From the NCBI GenBank assembly GCA_036274695.1, contig DASUFF010000173.1:1-64000 (forward strand): a stretch of DNA of 64,000 nucleotides, read 5' to 3'. This stretch comes from DASUFF01 sp036274695 (GTDB lineage Bacteria; UBA10199; JACPAL01; GCA-016699445). The notes below the pieces were generated by a model that worked only from the letters and a program-made list of their open reading frames with translations, made no database searches and was not told where the DNA came from. How positions within the stretch are numbered: the first letter of the stretch is position 1; each line of letters starts with the position of its first letter. Positions 33,701 to 41,705 of this stretch are shown here, one piece after another. The translations under genes were made by a program, and so were the position numbers.

Positions 33701-34321
33701 AAGCAAAGGACCAGCTTGGACACCGAGGCGATCCGGAATTTCACGGAAGAGGACTCGGAAAAGAACATCGCCTTCGGCGGCATCGTGTCTTCGCTGCGCG
33801 AGACGGTCACGAAGAAGGGCAACAAGATGGGCTTCGTGACGCTCGAAGATTTGAAGGGGACGATCCCGGTCATCGTTTTTTCCGATCTGTACGCCCGTAC
33901 GGCCGGACTGCTCCAGACCGAGGAGCCTCTCTTCGTCCGCGGCACCGTGGACGTGGAAGAGGAGAGCGTCAAGATCATCGCTCGGGAGATCGTCAGACTT
34001 AAGGACCTCATGGCCGTGAACCCGGCCTCCTACGGGTCGGCTCCCTACAACGCCCCTCAAAGCCCAGGAAAAGGTTCGGGAAACGGCCGGAAGGAAGTCC
34101 ACTTCCACCTGCCGGAGGGCCTGACGCGCGACCAGCTCCAGACCTTGAAGACGCTTTTGGCACGCCATTTGGGCGAATCCCCCGCATTCATCCACTTGAA
34201 GGACGCCCAGAAGGGTGAGACTATCTTGGTGTTGCCGGAGGGGATGAAGGTCAACCCCTCCCACGACATGATGCGGGAGGTCGATCAACTCTTTGGGTCA
34301 CCGGTCACCATACTCCACTGA
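30776..34321 (+). CDS. dnaE: DNA polymerase III subunit alpha
   Basis: 1181 aa replicative polymerase. PHP domain at the N-terminus (HLHLHTQYS, TDHGNLFG), C-family polymerase palm with catalytic aspartates in MPDMDIDFC, fingers, tandem HhH, OB-fold (EKNIAFGGIVSSLRE) and a C-terminal tail. GTG start with TAGATA 7 nt upstream. The 3' end overlaps hflX by 29 bp. Confidence 0.97.
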   Translation: MQPPKFVHLHLHTQYSLLDGAITIDALVAKCKALGMPAVAITDHGNLFGGIEFYQAATKKGIKPILGCEIYIQSDGSRFEKKIRPGREPYHHLTLLAQDLEGYRNLCKIITSGYLEGFYYKPRTDKEFLKEHSKGIIALSGCLSGEMAEAAMSGGVAGARRVAEDFRAMFDDRFYLEVQGSSLPEQKRLNNVLFELSKELSIPAVATNDCHYLNKEDAPMHEALLCIQTGKTLQDEDRMRFSTDEFYMHTAEEMAALFPERLDVVEASAGIAERCDLHLDFKTYYFPKFEPPAEKTLDQHLEEETWKGFEERWAFIKTVLKDENPDEVRNKYVDRLKGELEMIRKMGFSGYFLIVADFINYAKKHDIPVGPGRGSAAGSLVAFCLAITDIDPIPYNLLFERFLNPERVSMPDMDIDFCMNQREKVIAYVQQKYGNVSQIITFGKMKAKAVIRDVGRVMNMAYKDVDKIAKLVPNTLNITLEDALKAEPQLRDLESKDSQVKQLLKIGRALEGLTRHASTHAAGIVMSDQPLVNFMPLYKGNNDEIVAQYDMKAIEKIGLIKFDFLGLKTLTVIDDTVKTIQKTRGIRIKINEIPLDDAQVYKDLSTGDTTGIFQLESSGMRELIIKMKPSVFPDLIALVALYRPGPLGSGMVDEFINRKHGKVPVKYELPVLENILRETYGIIVYQEQVMQIASAMAGFSLGDADILRRAMGKKKAEEMLEQRGKFLEGCEKNKINPKKSEKIFDLMAKFAEYGFNKSHSAAYAFVSYQTAYLKTHYPTEYTAALLTHDMGNTDKVLQFIQDAREHDIKILPPDINESSAVFTVVGDSTGERQIRFGLAAVKNVGEAAIESVIESRVRVGGFKTFSQFCGEIDGRKVNRRVVESLVKCGAFDSLGVERARIFAAIETEMETAARQQKSKATGQSGLFDAAAGDGPAKDVLPQIPEWPQKEKLSFEKESLGFYITGHPLADVASELKQRTSLDTEAIRNFTEEDSEKNIAFGGIVSSLRETVTKKGNKMGFVTLEDLKGTIPVIVFSDLYARTAGLLQTEEPLFVRGTVDVEEESVKIIAREIVRLKDLMAVNPASYGSAPYNAPQSPGKGSGNGRKEVHFHLPEGLTRDQLQTLKTLLARHLGESPAFIHLKDAQKGETILVLPEGMKVNPSHDMMREVDQLFGSPVTILH

Positions 34322-35558
34322 CGGGCACGAAAAGGCCCTTCTCGTCGGCGTCTATTCCTCGAAACGCGAACGCCATCGCCAGGAAACCTCGCTTGCGGAA
34401 CTCACGCGATTGACCCAGACCGCGGGCGCCGAGATCTTAGGCTCCGAGCTTCACGAGCTGAAGGGCGTGCATGCCGCCACCTACGTGGGCCAGGGCAAGG
34501 CCGAGGCCTTGGGCCGTTCGGCGGAAGGCTTGGGCGCGGGCACCGTCATCTTCGACGAAGATCTGAGCCCCACCCAGAACCGAAATTTGGAAACGATCTC
34601 CAAACGCAAGGTGATCGACCGCACCGGCTTGATCCTCGATATCTTCGCCAAGCGCGCCCGCACCCGCGAGGGCAAGCTCCAAGTCGAGCTCGCGCAACTC
34701 CGTTACCTCCTGCCGCGGCTGACCGGCCGCGGGACCGAATTTTCCCAATTGGCCGGCGGCATCGGGACGCGGGGCCCCGGCGAAACGCGCCTGGAGATGG
34801 ATCGCCGGAAGGCGAAGGTGAGGATCAGCTTAGTCAGCCGGGAACTGAAGCGCGTGCAGGCGCATCGCGAGCTCCATCGGACCCGGCGCAGCGAGATTCC
34901 GATCCCGACGGTGGCTCTGGTCGGCTACACCAATGCCGGCAAATCGACGCTGATGAACCGCTTAACCGACGCCTCCGTCCTCGTGGAGGACAGGCTCTTC
35001 GCCACGCTCGATCCGACCGTCCGGCGCCTGAAGCTTCCCTCGGGCCGCGAGATCCTGCTCTCCGACACCGTCGGCTTCGTCCACAAGCTGCCTCACCAAT
35101 TGGTCGAAGCCTTCCGAGCCACGTTCGAAGAGGTCGCCGCCGCCGATCTGCTCATTCACCTGATCGACAGCTCCGATCCCGAAGTTCTGCACCAGATGGA
35201 GACCGTCGACCGCGTGTTGGAGGAATTGGGCCTGCACAGGAAGCCTCAGATCCGCGTGTTCAACAAGGTGGACGCGGCGCGGACGGGGGAGGGGCCGGTC
35301 TCGCCGCACGCCGACGGTTTGCAGATCTCGGCGTTGACAGGGGAAGGCACCGAAAATTTGCTGATGACCTTGGAGGACAAGCTCTCCGAGTCCTTCCGCT
35401 TCGTCTCCTTGACCCTCCCTTACGAAAAAGGCGCCGAGCTTTCGGTTTTATACCGCACCAGCCGGATCTTGAATCGGGAAGACCGCGCCGACGGTGTTCA
35501 TCTCGAGGCGGTCGTGGACGAGAAGCACTACAACAAATTCAAGGCTTACCAGTCCTAG
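34293..35558 (+). CDS. hflX: Ribosome-associated GTPase HflX
   Basis: 421 aa. N-terminal HflX domain with glycine-rich GTRGPGETRLE, a coiled-coil helix, and a G-domain with P-loop GYTNAGKST, DTVGFV and NKVD. HflX splits stalled or heat-damaged ribosomes. TTG start inside the dnaE 3' end; translation is probably coupled. Confidence 0.95.
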   Translation: MGHRSPYSTDGHEKALLVGVYSSKRERHRQETSLAELTRLTQTAGAEILGSELHELKGVHAATYVGQGKAEALGRSAEGLGAGTVIFDEDLSPTQNRNLETISKRKVIDRTGLILDIFAKRARTREGKLQVELAQLRYLLPRLTGRGTEFSQLAGGIGTRGPGETRLEMDRRKAKVRISLVSRELKRVQAHRELHRTRRSEIPIPTVALVGYTNAGKSTLMNRLTDASVLVEDRLFATLDPTVRRLKLPSGREILLSDTVGFVHKLPHQLVEAFRATFEEVAAADLLIHLIDSSDPEVLHQMETVDRVLEELGLHRKPQIRVFNKVDAARTGEGPVSPHADGLQISALTGEGTENLLMTLEDKLSESFRFVSLTLPYEKGAELSVLYRTSRILNREDRADGVHLEAVVDEKHYNKFKAYQS

Positions 35559-35570
35559 ATCCGATATGTT

Positions 35571-36173
35571 ATGCCGCAAAGTGTGACGGCGGGTCTCTTC
35601 ACCATCCCCAACCTCCTGACGTTCTTCCGCATGGGAGCTTCGCTCGTGCTGCTCTATTTGGGGTTCATGGGCCGGTGGGATCTGGCCTTCCCCGTCTTTT
35701 TGGCCGCGGCGGGGACGGACTTGGTGGACGGGACCATCGCCCGGCTGCTGCGGCAGAGGACGCGCCTGGGGGCCTTTCTGGATCCGGTGGCCGACAAGGC
35801 CCTCATGTTCTCGAGCTTCCTAACCTTGACGATCGGAGGGTTCCTGCCATTGCCGGTGGCCCTCCTCGTGTTCGCCCGCGACTTGCTGATCTCCGTCGGC
35901 CTCTACATCATCAAGAGAAGCGGGGTGAAGATCGTCTACAGCCCGACCTACCTGTCGAAGCTCACCACGCTCGTGCAGATCTTGACCGTCTTCGGCGCCT
36001 TCATCCGCACGCAGGGCTATGCTCGCGCCGCGCAGCCTCCCTATGATACCCTTTGGACGTTCGCGCTGGGGCTGACCGCTCTGCTCACGGCGGTCACGAG
36101 CGTCCAGTACACCCGAATCGGATGGGAGATGCTCTCCAAGAGTCCCGCGCGTCCCGCACATGGCGCCGACTAA
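35571..36173 (+). CDS. CDP-alcohol phosphatidyltransferase (PgsA-like)
   Basis: 200 aa integral membrane protein. The active-site motif D-x2-D-G-x2-A-R-x8-G-x3-D-x3-D is complete in DLVDGTIAR...GAFLDPVAD, with about five hydrophobic helices. Length and topology fit phosphatidylglycerophosphate synthase, but cardiolipin synthase-type enzymes share the motif. It begins 12 nt after hflX and overlaps the phosphoesterase gene by 14 bp. Confidence 0.88.
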   Translation: MPQSVTAGLFTIPNLLTFFRMGASLVLLYLGFMGRWDLAFPVFLAAAGTDLVDGTIARLLRQRTRLGAFLDPVADKALMFSSFLTLTIGGFLPLPVALLVFARDLLISVGLYIIKRSGVKIVYSPTYLSKLTTLVQILTVFGAFIRTQGYARAAQPPYDTLWTFALGLTALLTAVTSVQYTRIGWEMLSKSPARPAHGAD

Positions 36174-37239
36174 AAAACTTAAACTCGTCGTCAGCGATTT
36201 CCACGTGGGCCGGGGCAAGCACCTGCCCAACGGGAGCCTCAATTACCTCGAGGACTTCCATTACGACGCCGCCTTCATCGAGTTTTTGGAGCATCACACG
36301 GGTCCCGATTTCGCCGGGAGCGAGATCGAGTTGGTCTTCAACGGCGATTTCTTCAATCACCTCCACACCGATCCCGGAGATCCGTCGCCCGAGATCATCG
36401 ACGAGGCCGCCGCCGTCCTCCGCACGACGCAGATCTTGGAGGGACATCCGGAGCTCTTCGCGAGCCTCCGGCGGTTCGGTGAGGACCCCAAAAAGTCGGT
36501 CACCTTCGTCCTGGGCAATCACGATCCGGGGCTGCTCTTCGGGGCCGTGCACCGCTTGCTGCAGGAAAGGCTGGGGCCGCGGACGAAGGTCGTCATCGGC
36601 CGCTACCGCTTCGACGGCGTCCTGATCGAGCACGGCAACCAGTACTTCGCCGACAATGCCTACGACACCCGGGCCTATTTCCTGACGGAGAACCTGCCCA
36701 CGCCGGTGGTGAACCTGCCGTGGGGCAGCTTTTTCGTGATCCACTACTTGAGCAAGGTGAAGAAGGAGAGACCGTACTTCGACAAGGTCTACCCGTTCAA
36801 ACAGTACCTGCGCTGGGCGCTGATCCACGACACGTTCTTCGCGGTCAAATCCATCCTCCGCATCGCCTTTTACTTCGTGTGGCTCCGTTTCCGCCCGGAC
36901 CCGCACCGGCGATCCTCGTTCCTCAAGAGCCTCCAGATCCTGAAAGAAGTGCCGATCAGCCCCAAGCTGGATCGCGAGGCCAAAAAGATCCTGCTCTCGG
37001 AGCGGGATACGCGGGTCGTCGTCTTCGGCCACACGCACCACGCCGTCTTGAAGGAGTTCGCGCCCGGCAAGTTCTACGCGAACACGGGCCTGTGGAACGA
37101 GCAGATCTCGCTGGAAATCTCGGACTTGGGCCGCATCGTGAGACTCACCTACGTCGCCCTCGAATACGATCCGCCGGGGCGGATCACCCCCCACTTGAGG
37201 GAATGGAAGGGGAGTCATAAGATGATCCAGGAGCTCTAA
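36160..37239 (+). CDS. Calcineurin-like metallophosphoesterase
   Basis: 359 aa. All metal ligands of the superfamily are visible: SDFHVG, NGDFFNH, LGNHD, and the C-terminal GHTHHA. A roughly 100-residue insertion with hydrophobic stretch (SILRIAFYFVWLRF) suggests membrane association. Placed after a phosphatidyltransferase, it may act on lipid intermediates (as LpxH or PGP phosphatase do); that is inference. Ends 1 nt before lipB. Confidence 0.85.
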   Translation: MAPTKKLKLVVSDFHVGRGKHLPNGSLNYLEDFHYDAAFIEFLEHHTGPDFAGSEIELVFNGDFFNHLHTDPGDPSPEIIDEAAAVLRTTQILEGHPELFASLRRFGEDPKKSVTFVLGNHDPGLLFGAVHRLLQERLGPRTKVVIGRYRFDGVLIEHGNQYFADNAYDTRAYFLTENLPTPVVNLPWGSFFVIHYLSKVKKERPYFDKVYPFKQYLRWALIHDTFFAVKSILRIAFYFVWLRFRPDPHRRSSFLKSLQILKEVPISPKLDREAKKILLSERDTRVVVFGHTHHAVLKEFAPGKFYANTGLWNEQISLEISDLGRIVRLTYVALEYDPPGRITPHLREWKGSHKMIQEL

Positions 37240-37240
37240 C

Positions 37241-37900
37241 GTGATCACCTGCTCGGATCTGGGGATCGTCCCCTATGAAGAAGCGCTGGCCTGGCAGAGG
37301 AAACTCGCCGATCTAAGGCGCAAGGACCTCGTGGCCGACCAGCTCCTGCTGCTCGAGCACCCGCCCGTCTACACGATGGGCCGCCGGGACGCCGGCTCGG
37401 ACCTCTTGATCGAGCCGGAAACCCTCAAATCCAGCGGCGTGAACGTGGTGAAGACGGACCGCGGCGGGCGCATGACCTACCACGGCCCCGGCCAACTGGT
37501 GGGCTACCTGATCTTCAAGCTCCACGACTCGGTTCCCGGATTCGTCTGGAAGATCGAGGAGTGCCTCTTAAGAACGCTGGCGAAGTTTCAATTGGACGCC
37601 GAAAGAGACCCGGCCCACCCCGGGCTCTGGGTCGGCCGCTCGAAGATCGCCGCCCTGGGGTTGCACATCGAAAAGGGGATCAGCACGCACGGATTCTCGC
37701 TCAACGTCACCTGCGACCTGGCGCCGTTCGCGCACATCCACCCCTGCGGTATCAAGGACCGCGACGTCACCTCGCTCGAGCGCGAGATCGGCTGGTCGCC
37801 GTCCATGCGCGAGGTCAAGCAATCGGTGCTGGAGGAGGTCGCCCGGGTCTTCGAATCGAACGTGTCGGTGGAAGGGATCTACTCGAACCAACCGGAATAA
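37241..37900 (+). CDS. lipB: Lipoyl(octanoyl) transferase
   Basis: 219 aa. Moves octanoyl groups from ACP to lipoyl domains. Substrate-site motif RGGRMTYHGPGQLVGY, catalytic lysine in SKIAALGLH and catalytic cysteine in HPCGI. GTG start directly after the phosphoesterase stop. No lipA in the window. A GTAGGGGCG-type palindrome follows its stop. Confidence 0.95.
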   Translation: MITCSDLGIVPYEEALAWQRKLADLRRKDLVADQLLLLEHPPVYTMGRRDAGSDLLIEPETLKSSGVNVVKTDRGGRMTYHGPGQLVGYLIFKLHDSVPGFVWKIEECLLRTLAKFQLDAERDPAHPGLWVGRSKIAALGLHIEKGISTHGFSLNVTCDLAPFAHIHPCGIKDRDVTSLEREIGWSPSMREVKQSVLEEVARVFESNVSVEGIYSNQPE

Positions 37901-37904
37901 TGGT

Positions 37905-37931
37905 GTCGGGGCGGGGTTACCCCGTCCCTAC
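37905..37931. repeat. GTAGGGGCG-type palindrome after lipB
   Basis: GTCGGGGCGGGGT-T-ACCCCGTCCCTAC, the same 27-bp design as at 18210 with two diverged bases. It lies between the convergent lipB and the 60-aa gene and overlaps the latter's stop. Confidence 0.8.
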
Positions 37932-38110
37932 TCGGAGACAGCCTCTTTGAAGACGAGGAGGTCGTCCGAGACCTCTTTCTCGTCGGGCGCGTTCTTCAGA
38001 ATTCTCTGGAATTCCTGCTGCGAGATGTCGTGACGGCGCAGCTTCTGGTCGATGATGCGCTTGTCGTTGTCGATGAAGTCGAAACGGGTGATGACTTCCT
38101 TCTTTTCCAT
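37928..38110 (-). CDS. Small acidic protein downstream of the diadenylate cyclase
   Basis: 60 aa, predicted all-helical and highly charged (FDFIDNDKRIIDQKLRRHD, then EFQRILKNAPDE). Strong ribosome site AGGAGAAG before the ATG, and 20 nt after the cyclase gene on the same strand, so the pair is co-transcribed. No family recognised; a role linked to c-di-AMP is only inferred from position. Confidence 0.7.
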   Translation of the reverse strand: MEKKEVITRFDFIDNDKRIIDQKLRRHDISQQEFQRILKNAPDEKEVSDDLLVFKEAVSE

Positions 38111-38130
38111 AACTTCTCCTCGGTTCTGCC

Positions 38131-39030
38131 TTAGTGAGGCTGCGGGACCTTAATGGGCTTTTCGATCTCCATCAAGACCTTTCCGCTCTTGAAGATGCGG
38201 ACGTCCCCGGTGGATTCGGAGATGACGATGGCGATGGCTTGGCTCATGGAGGTGATGCCGGCGGCCGCGATGTGGCGGGAACCGAGTCCCCGGGGGATGG
38301 TGTCTTCGTCCCCGGCGGCGCCCAGGTAGCGGCCGGCCGTCAGCACCAGGCCGTCTCGGCCGATCACGAAGGCCCCGTCTAGGGCGGAGAACTCCCGGAT
38401 GGTCTCCTTCAGGGCGGGATTCAGGATGTTCCGCTCGTCGTCGTTGTAACCCTTGAAGGGGTTGATGATCATCTGCTTGGAGAGCTGGAGGACCTTTTCC
38501 TCGTCGCCGATCACGAAGATGGTGCCCACCGGCTTGCCCTCGCGCCCCCGGCTGGCGAGCTCCAGGGCGATGGAGAGGGTGATCTGGAAGACCTCCGGCT
38601 GGACGCTCTCGGCGATGCCTTCCAAACCCTGCGTGGCCAAGATCTCGGATTCTTTGGCCGTGTCGATGAAGAGGATGGCGTCCAAGGTGTTCAAATCCGG
38701 ATGGCCGGCGACGAAGACGATCTTGTCTCCGAGCTCGATCAGGCGGTTCGAGATACCCAAAACGACGGCCATCTTCATCAGGCCGATGCGCGTCATGTCG
38801 ATCTTGGGCAGGATGATCAAAGGTTTTGAGGAAGGGACCCCGTTGGAGAAGGAACCTTCCAGATCCTCCCGGCTCTTGCGCGTGACGAAGATCATCTCGC
38901 AGCCCTTGGGAGGGGACGAGTTCTCCGGCAACTCCCCCAACGGATCGAGCAAGATCAAGATCGCCTTGGCCTTGCAGGACTTCGCGATGCGGAAGGCGGC
39001 CTGGAGCAGGGCTTGATTGGTTCGTTTCAT
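38131..39030 (-). CDS. Diadenylate cyclase (DisA_N domain, DacZ-like)
   Basis: 299 aa. The C-terminal half is a DisA_N/DAC domain with the two catalytic motifs: LDGAFVIGRDG (DGA) and GLGSRHIAAAG at the RHR site. The middle Arg of RHR is Ile here. Predicted to make c-di-AMP from two ATP. The N-terminal about 150 residues (IAKSCKAKAILIL...FVTRKSRE) resemble the pyruvate-kinase C-terminal-like domain of archaeal DacZ. No membrane helices, unlike CdaA. Co-transcribed with a 60-aa protein. Confidence 0.85.
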   Translation of the reverse strand: MKRTNQALLQAAFRIAKSCKAKAILILLDPLGELPENSSPPKGCEMIFVTRKSREDLEGSFSNGVPSSKPLIILPKIDMTRIGLMKMAVVLGISNRLIELGDKIVFVAGHPDLNTLDAILFIDTAKESEILATQGLEGIAESVQPEVFQITLSIALELASRGREGKPVGTIFVIGDEEKVLQLSKQMIINPFKGYNDDERNILNPALKETIREFSALDGAFVIGRDGLVLTAGRYLGAAGDEDTIPRGLGSRHIAAAGITSMSQAIAIVISESTGDVRIFKSGKVLMEIEKPIKVPQPH

Positions 39031-39082
39031 GCGCGAGACTTCTCTTTTAGCAGTTTTGCCAATATGATAGCAACATTCCCCA

Positions 39083-40657
39083 ATGAATTTACTGGCAAAA
39101 ATCGCATTTTTCTTCTTCGTGCCGGGCGTCCTCTTCGCCCAGGTCCCCGATCCGTTTCAGTACACCGTCGATCAATCGGCCCGAACGGTCTTCCGCGGCG
39201 GCGAGACGCCCGTCGAGATCACCTTTCTGATCCCGCCGAGCCACTACCTTTATAAGGACAAGATGGCGCTCACGGTCCTGGAGGGCGAGGGCTATGAGCT
39301 GGGGCCGATCGTCTTATCGCCGGCGGCTGTGACGAAGGATCCTTTTACCGGGGCGGACGAGCAGGTCTATTTCGAGACGGCCGTCTTGAACACCCACCTT
39401 CGGCCCAAGGCGGGGGCGCCGGAGGGCGAAACGACGGTCAAACTACAGCTCGAGTACCAAGGCTGCTCGGACAAGCTGTGTTTCCGTTTGACCCGCAAGG
39501 AAATCGCCATCCCGGTGACGCTCGGCCGCATGCCGTCTTCCGGCCCGTCGGAGCCTTTGTTTCAGGATCCGTTGACGCTCCTGAAGAAGAAGGGGCTGCT
39601 GGTCGCCTTGCTGATCACCTTCCTCGGCGGCTTGGGCAGCGCCTTCACGCCGTGCGTCCTGCCGATCATCCCGATCACGCTCGCCTTCATCGGCGTGCGG
39701 AAACAGGGGACGACGATCGCCCATAATTTCATCCTGTCGCTCTTCTTGGTCCTCTCCATGTCGCTGACCTACGCGGCGATGGGGCTCGCCGCCTCGCTGG
39801 TGGGGAAGAGCCTGGGCTTCCTGTTCCAGAACCCGTATTTCCTGTCCTTCGGCGTCCTGCTCTACGCCGCCATGTCGCTGTCGCTGTTCGGCCTGTTCGA
39901 AATCCAGGCGCCCTTGGGGATGAGGAATTTTCTGGCCAAGTTGGGCGGATCCGGCGTGGTGGGGTCGATTCTCTCGGGGTTCACCGTCGGTTTCCTCGCC
40001 GCGCCCTGCGTGGGGCCGGTGATCGCCTCGCTGCTCCTCTACGTCGCCAAGGAGAGGGACGCCGCGCACGGTTTCCTGCTCCTCTTCGCCTACGGCTTCG
40101 GGATGGGCAGCCTCTTCCTCGTGGTCGGCACCTTCTACCATCGGCTGGCGTCGAAGGTTCACGGCGGGCCGTTCACCGTTTGGATCAAGCGGGTCTTCGC
40201 GGTGCTCCTGCTCGTTCCGGCCTTCTACTACGGCTCCATCGTCTACGCCCAATTCACCGGCAAGGCGGTGGTGGGGCCGGTCGCCCACAACGCCTTCTGG
40301 GTCCGCTCCGTCGCGGAGGGCTTCCAAAGCGCCCAAACGCAGACGAAGCCCGTCTTTTTGGATTTTTTCGCGTCTTGGTGCCTCCCGTGCGTGGAGATGG
40401 AAAACGGGACGTTCTCCGACAAGAATCTTCAAAAATATCTGACCGAGCACTTCGTGCCGATCAAGGTGGACTGCACGGACGAGACGCCCGACTGCAAGGC
40501 GATGACCGAAAAATACGGTGTCGTGGGCTGGCCGACCTTCCTGGTCCTCTCCCCGGACGGAAAAGTCCTGCAGTCCTTCATCGGACAGAAGCTGTCGGCC
40601 TCCGAGCTGAAGGCCCGTCTCGACGTGCTGGTGGCCTCTCCCGCCGAAACGCAATAG
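39083..40657 (+). CDS. dsbD: Thiol:disulfide interchange protein DsbD
   Basis: 524 aa. Signal peptide, periplasmic alpha domain with the redox cysteines in YQGCSDKLCF, eight-helix membrane domain with cysteines in FTPCVLPIIP and APCVGPV, and a C-terminal thioredoxin domain with WCLPC. All six electron-relay cysteines are present. Passes reducing power from cytoplasmic thioredoxin to the periplasm. Confidence 0.95.
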   Translation: MNLLAKIAFFFFVPGVLFAQVPDPFQYTVDQSARTVFRGGETPVEITFLIPPSHYLYKDKMALTVLEGEGYELGPIVLSPAAVTKDPFTGADEQVYFETAVLNTHLRPKAGAPEGETTVKLQLEYQGCSDKLCFRLTRKEIAIPVTLGRMPSSGPSEPLFQDPLTLLKKKGLLVALLITFLGGLGSAFTPCVLPIIPITLAFIGVRKQGTTIAHNFILSLFLVLSMSLTYAAMGLAASLVGKSLGFLFQNPYFLSFGVLLYAAMSLSLFGLFEIQAPLGMRNFLAKLGGSGVVGSILSGFTVGFLAAPCVGPVIASLLLYVAKERDAAHGFLLLFAYGFGMGSLFLVVGTFYHRLASKVHGGPFTVWIKRVFAVLLLVPAFYYGSIVYAQFTGKAVVGPVAHNAFWVRSVAEGFQSAQTQTKPVFLDFFASWCLPCVEMENGTFSDKNLQKYLTEHFVPIKVDCTDETPDCKAMTEKYGVVGWPTFLVLSPDGKVLQSFIGQKLSASELKARLDVLVASPAETQ

Positions 40658-41401
40658 CTACGACATATTCCGGATGATGCTCAGCGCCGTATCGTGGCGC
40701 GACTTGAGGAAATTGCTCGCCAGCTGCTGGGTCTCGTTCTTGCGCTCGGTTACGTCCTGAAGGAAGGTCTGAAGCATATTGAGCTCGGTGCTGATGTCCC
40801 CCACCTGGGAGTTGATGTTCGCCGCGCTCTGGGCGTCCTGCTTTTGATCCCCGCTCTGGCTCTGCGTCAGGTTTGCGGTCAAACCCTGCCTTTGCTTCTG
40901 AAGCTCCTGCATCCGGTTCATGAGGCTCGCCGCCAGTTGATTCGCCTGGCGCGATTCCAGTCCGGAGAAGAGGAGCATGGCGGTGTCGATGTCGCCGGAG
41001 GCGAGCGCCATCCGCAAAAGTTTCTCCAGCTTCTTCGTCTTCTCCTCGGAGGCCCGCTTGGCCTGGTCGGCCGTCTGGTTCGCCACCTGGCGCGTGGAAT
41101 CGGCCAGCACCTGATTCCAGAGGGTTTGGAGCTGATCGGTCGGGAGGCCGCCGGTGCAGGATGATTCCGCGGGAGACGGGATGTCGCCCGAAGAGGAGAG
41201 GGGGACGCACACGGTCCCCGAACGGCCGTCGACCAGCCGCATCAGGTTGCCGTAGGCCTTCGGCAGGCAGACGGGCTCGGGACCTATTTCTTCGATGCGG
41301 ACGCCGGCCCCCTCCGGGGTAACGATGACATGCGGCTCCCACTCGGGCACCGCTTCAGATCTTGATTCCTCGCTGCGAACGGTCGTTGGCATTTGGCTCA
41401 T
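40658..41401 (-). CDS. Coiled-coil protein of unknown function
   Basis: 247 aa. The N-terminal about 100 residues are beta-rich (EPHVIVTPEGAGVRIEEIG, GRSGTVCVPL). The rest is long amphipathic helix with Gln/Asn/Ser-rich heptads (SRQANQLAASLMNRMQELQ, ITELNMLQTF-like repeats) ending in a basic helix. No signal peptide. Overlaps by 47 bp a tiny TPR-like gene upstream. A helical, Gln-rich C-terminus with a small TPR partner recalls type III translocator/chaperone pairs; this is analogy only. Confidence 0.7.
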   Translation of the reverse strand: MSQMPTTVRSEESRSEAVPEWEPHVIVTPEGAGVRIEEIGPEPVCLPKAYGNLMRLVDGRSGTVCVPLSSSGDIPSPAESSCTGGLPTDQLQTLWNQVLADSTRQVANQTADQAKRASEEKTKKLEKLLRMALASGDIDTAMLLFSGLESRQANQLAASLMNRMQELQKQRQGLTANLTQSQSGDQKQDAQSAANINSQVGDISTELNMLQTFLQDVTERKNETQQLASNFLKSRHDTALSIIRNMS

Positions 41402-41567
41402 GGTGTCCTCCTGGCTTTCGGGGTTGTTCGGAATGCCGGTACAGGGAGCGGATACGTCCCAGCAGGGCGGCGGCTTCCTCCAGCCGCCCTTCCCGGAAAA
41501 ACTCGTCGGCGCGCCGCCTCAAGGGCAGCGTCCAGTCCGTCAAGGTTGTGGCCGTTTCGCTTCCCAC
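41355..41567 (-). CDS. Tiny TPR-like helical protein
   Basis: 70 aa from a GTG start. LRRRADEFFREGRLEEAAALLGRIRSLYRHS matches one tetratricopeptide unit in pattern (small-large residue spacing, Ala-Ala at helix contact). The C-terminal 25 residues are polar and overlap the start of the 40658-41401 gene. The coupling suggests the two products work together. Reality of the gene is moderately supported; another frame over the same bases looks less protein-like. Confidence 0.5.
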   Translation of the reverse strand: MGSETATTLTDWTLPLRRRADEFFREGRLEEAAALLGRIRSLYRHSEQPRKPGGHHEPNANDRSQRGIKI

Positions 41568-41705
41568 GCCGGAAGGTCATTGCAAACGTGCCAGCTTCGG
41601 ATTTGAGCTTGGAGCGGGTCTCGTCCGTCCAACGACGCGGACGAAGGTGTCCGGCCGATAAAACCCGTCGCGAGCCGGGGGCCGCTGTGGTAAACGGAAA
41701 AAACG

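Noticed and set aside
41582..41598. Minus-strand TGGCACG and TTGCA boxes upstream of the 41355 gene
   Set aside because: Both boxes are perfect but the spacer is three bases too short for sigma-54, which requires fixed spacing.
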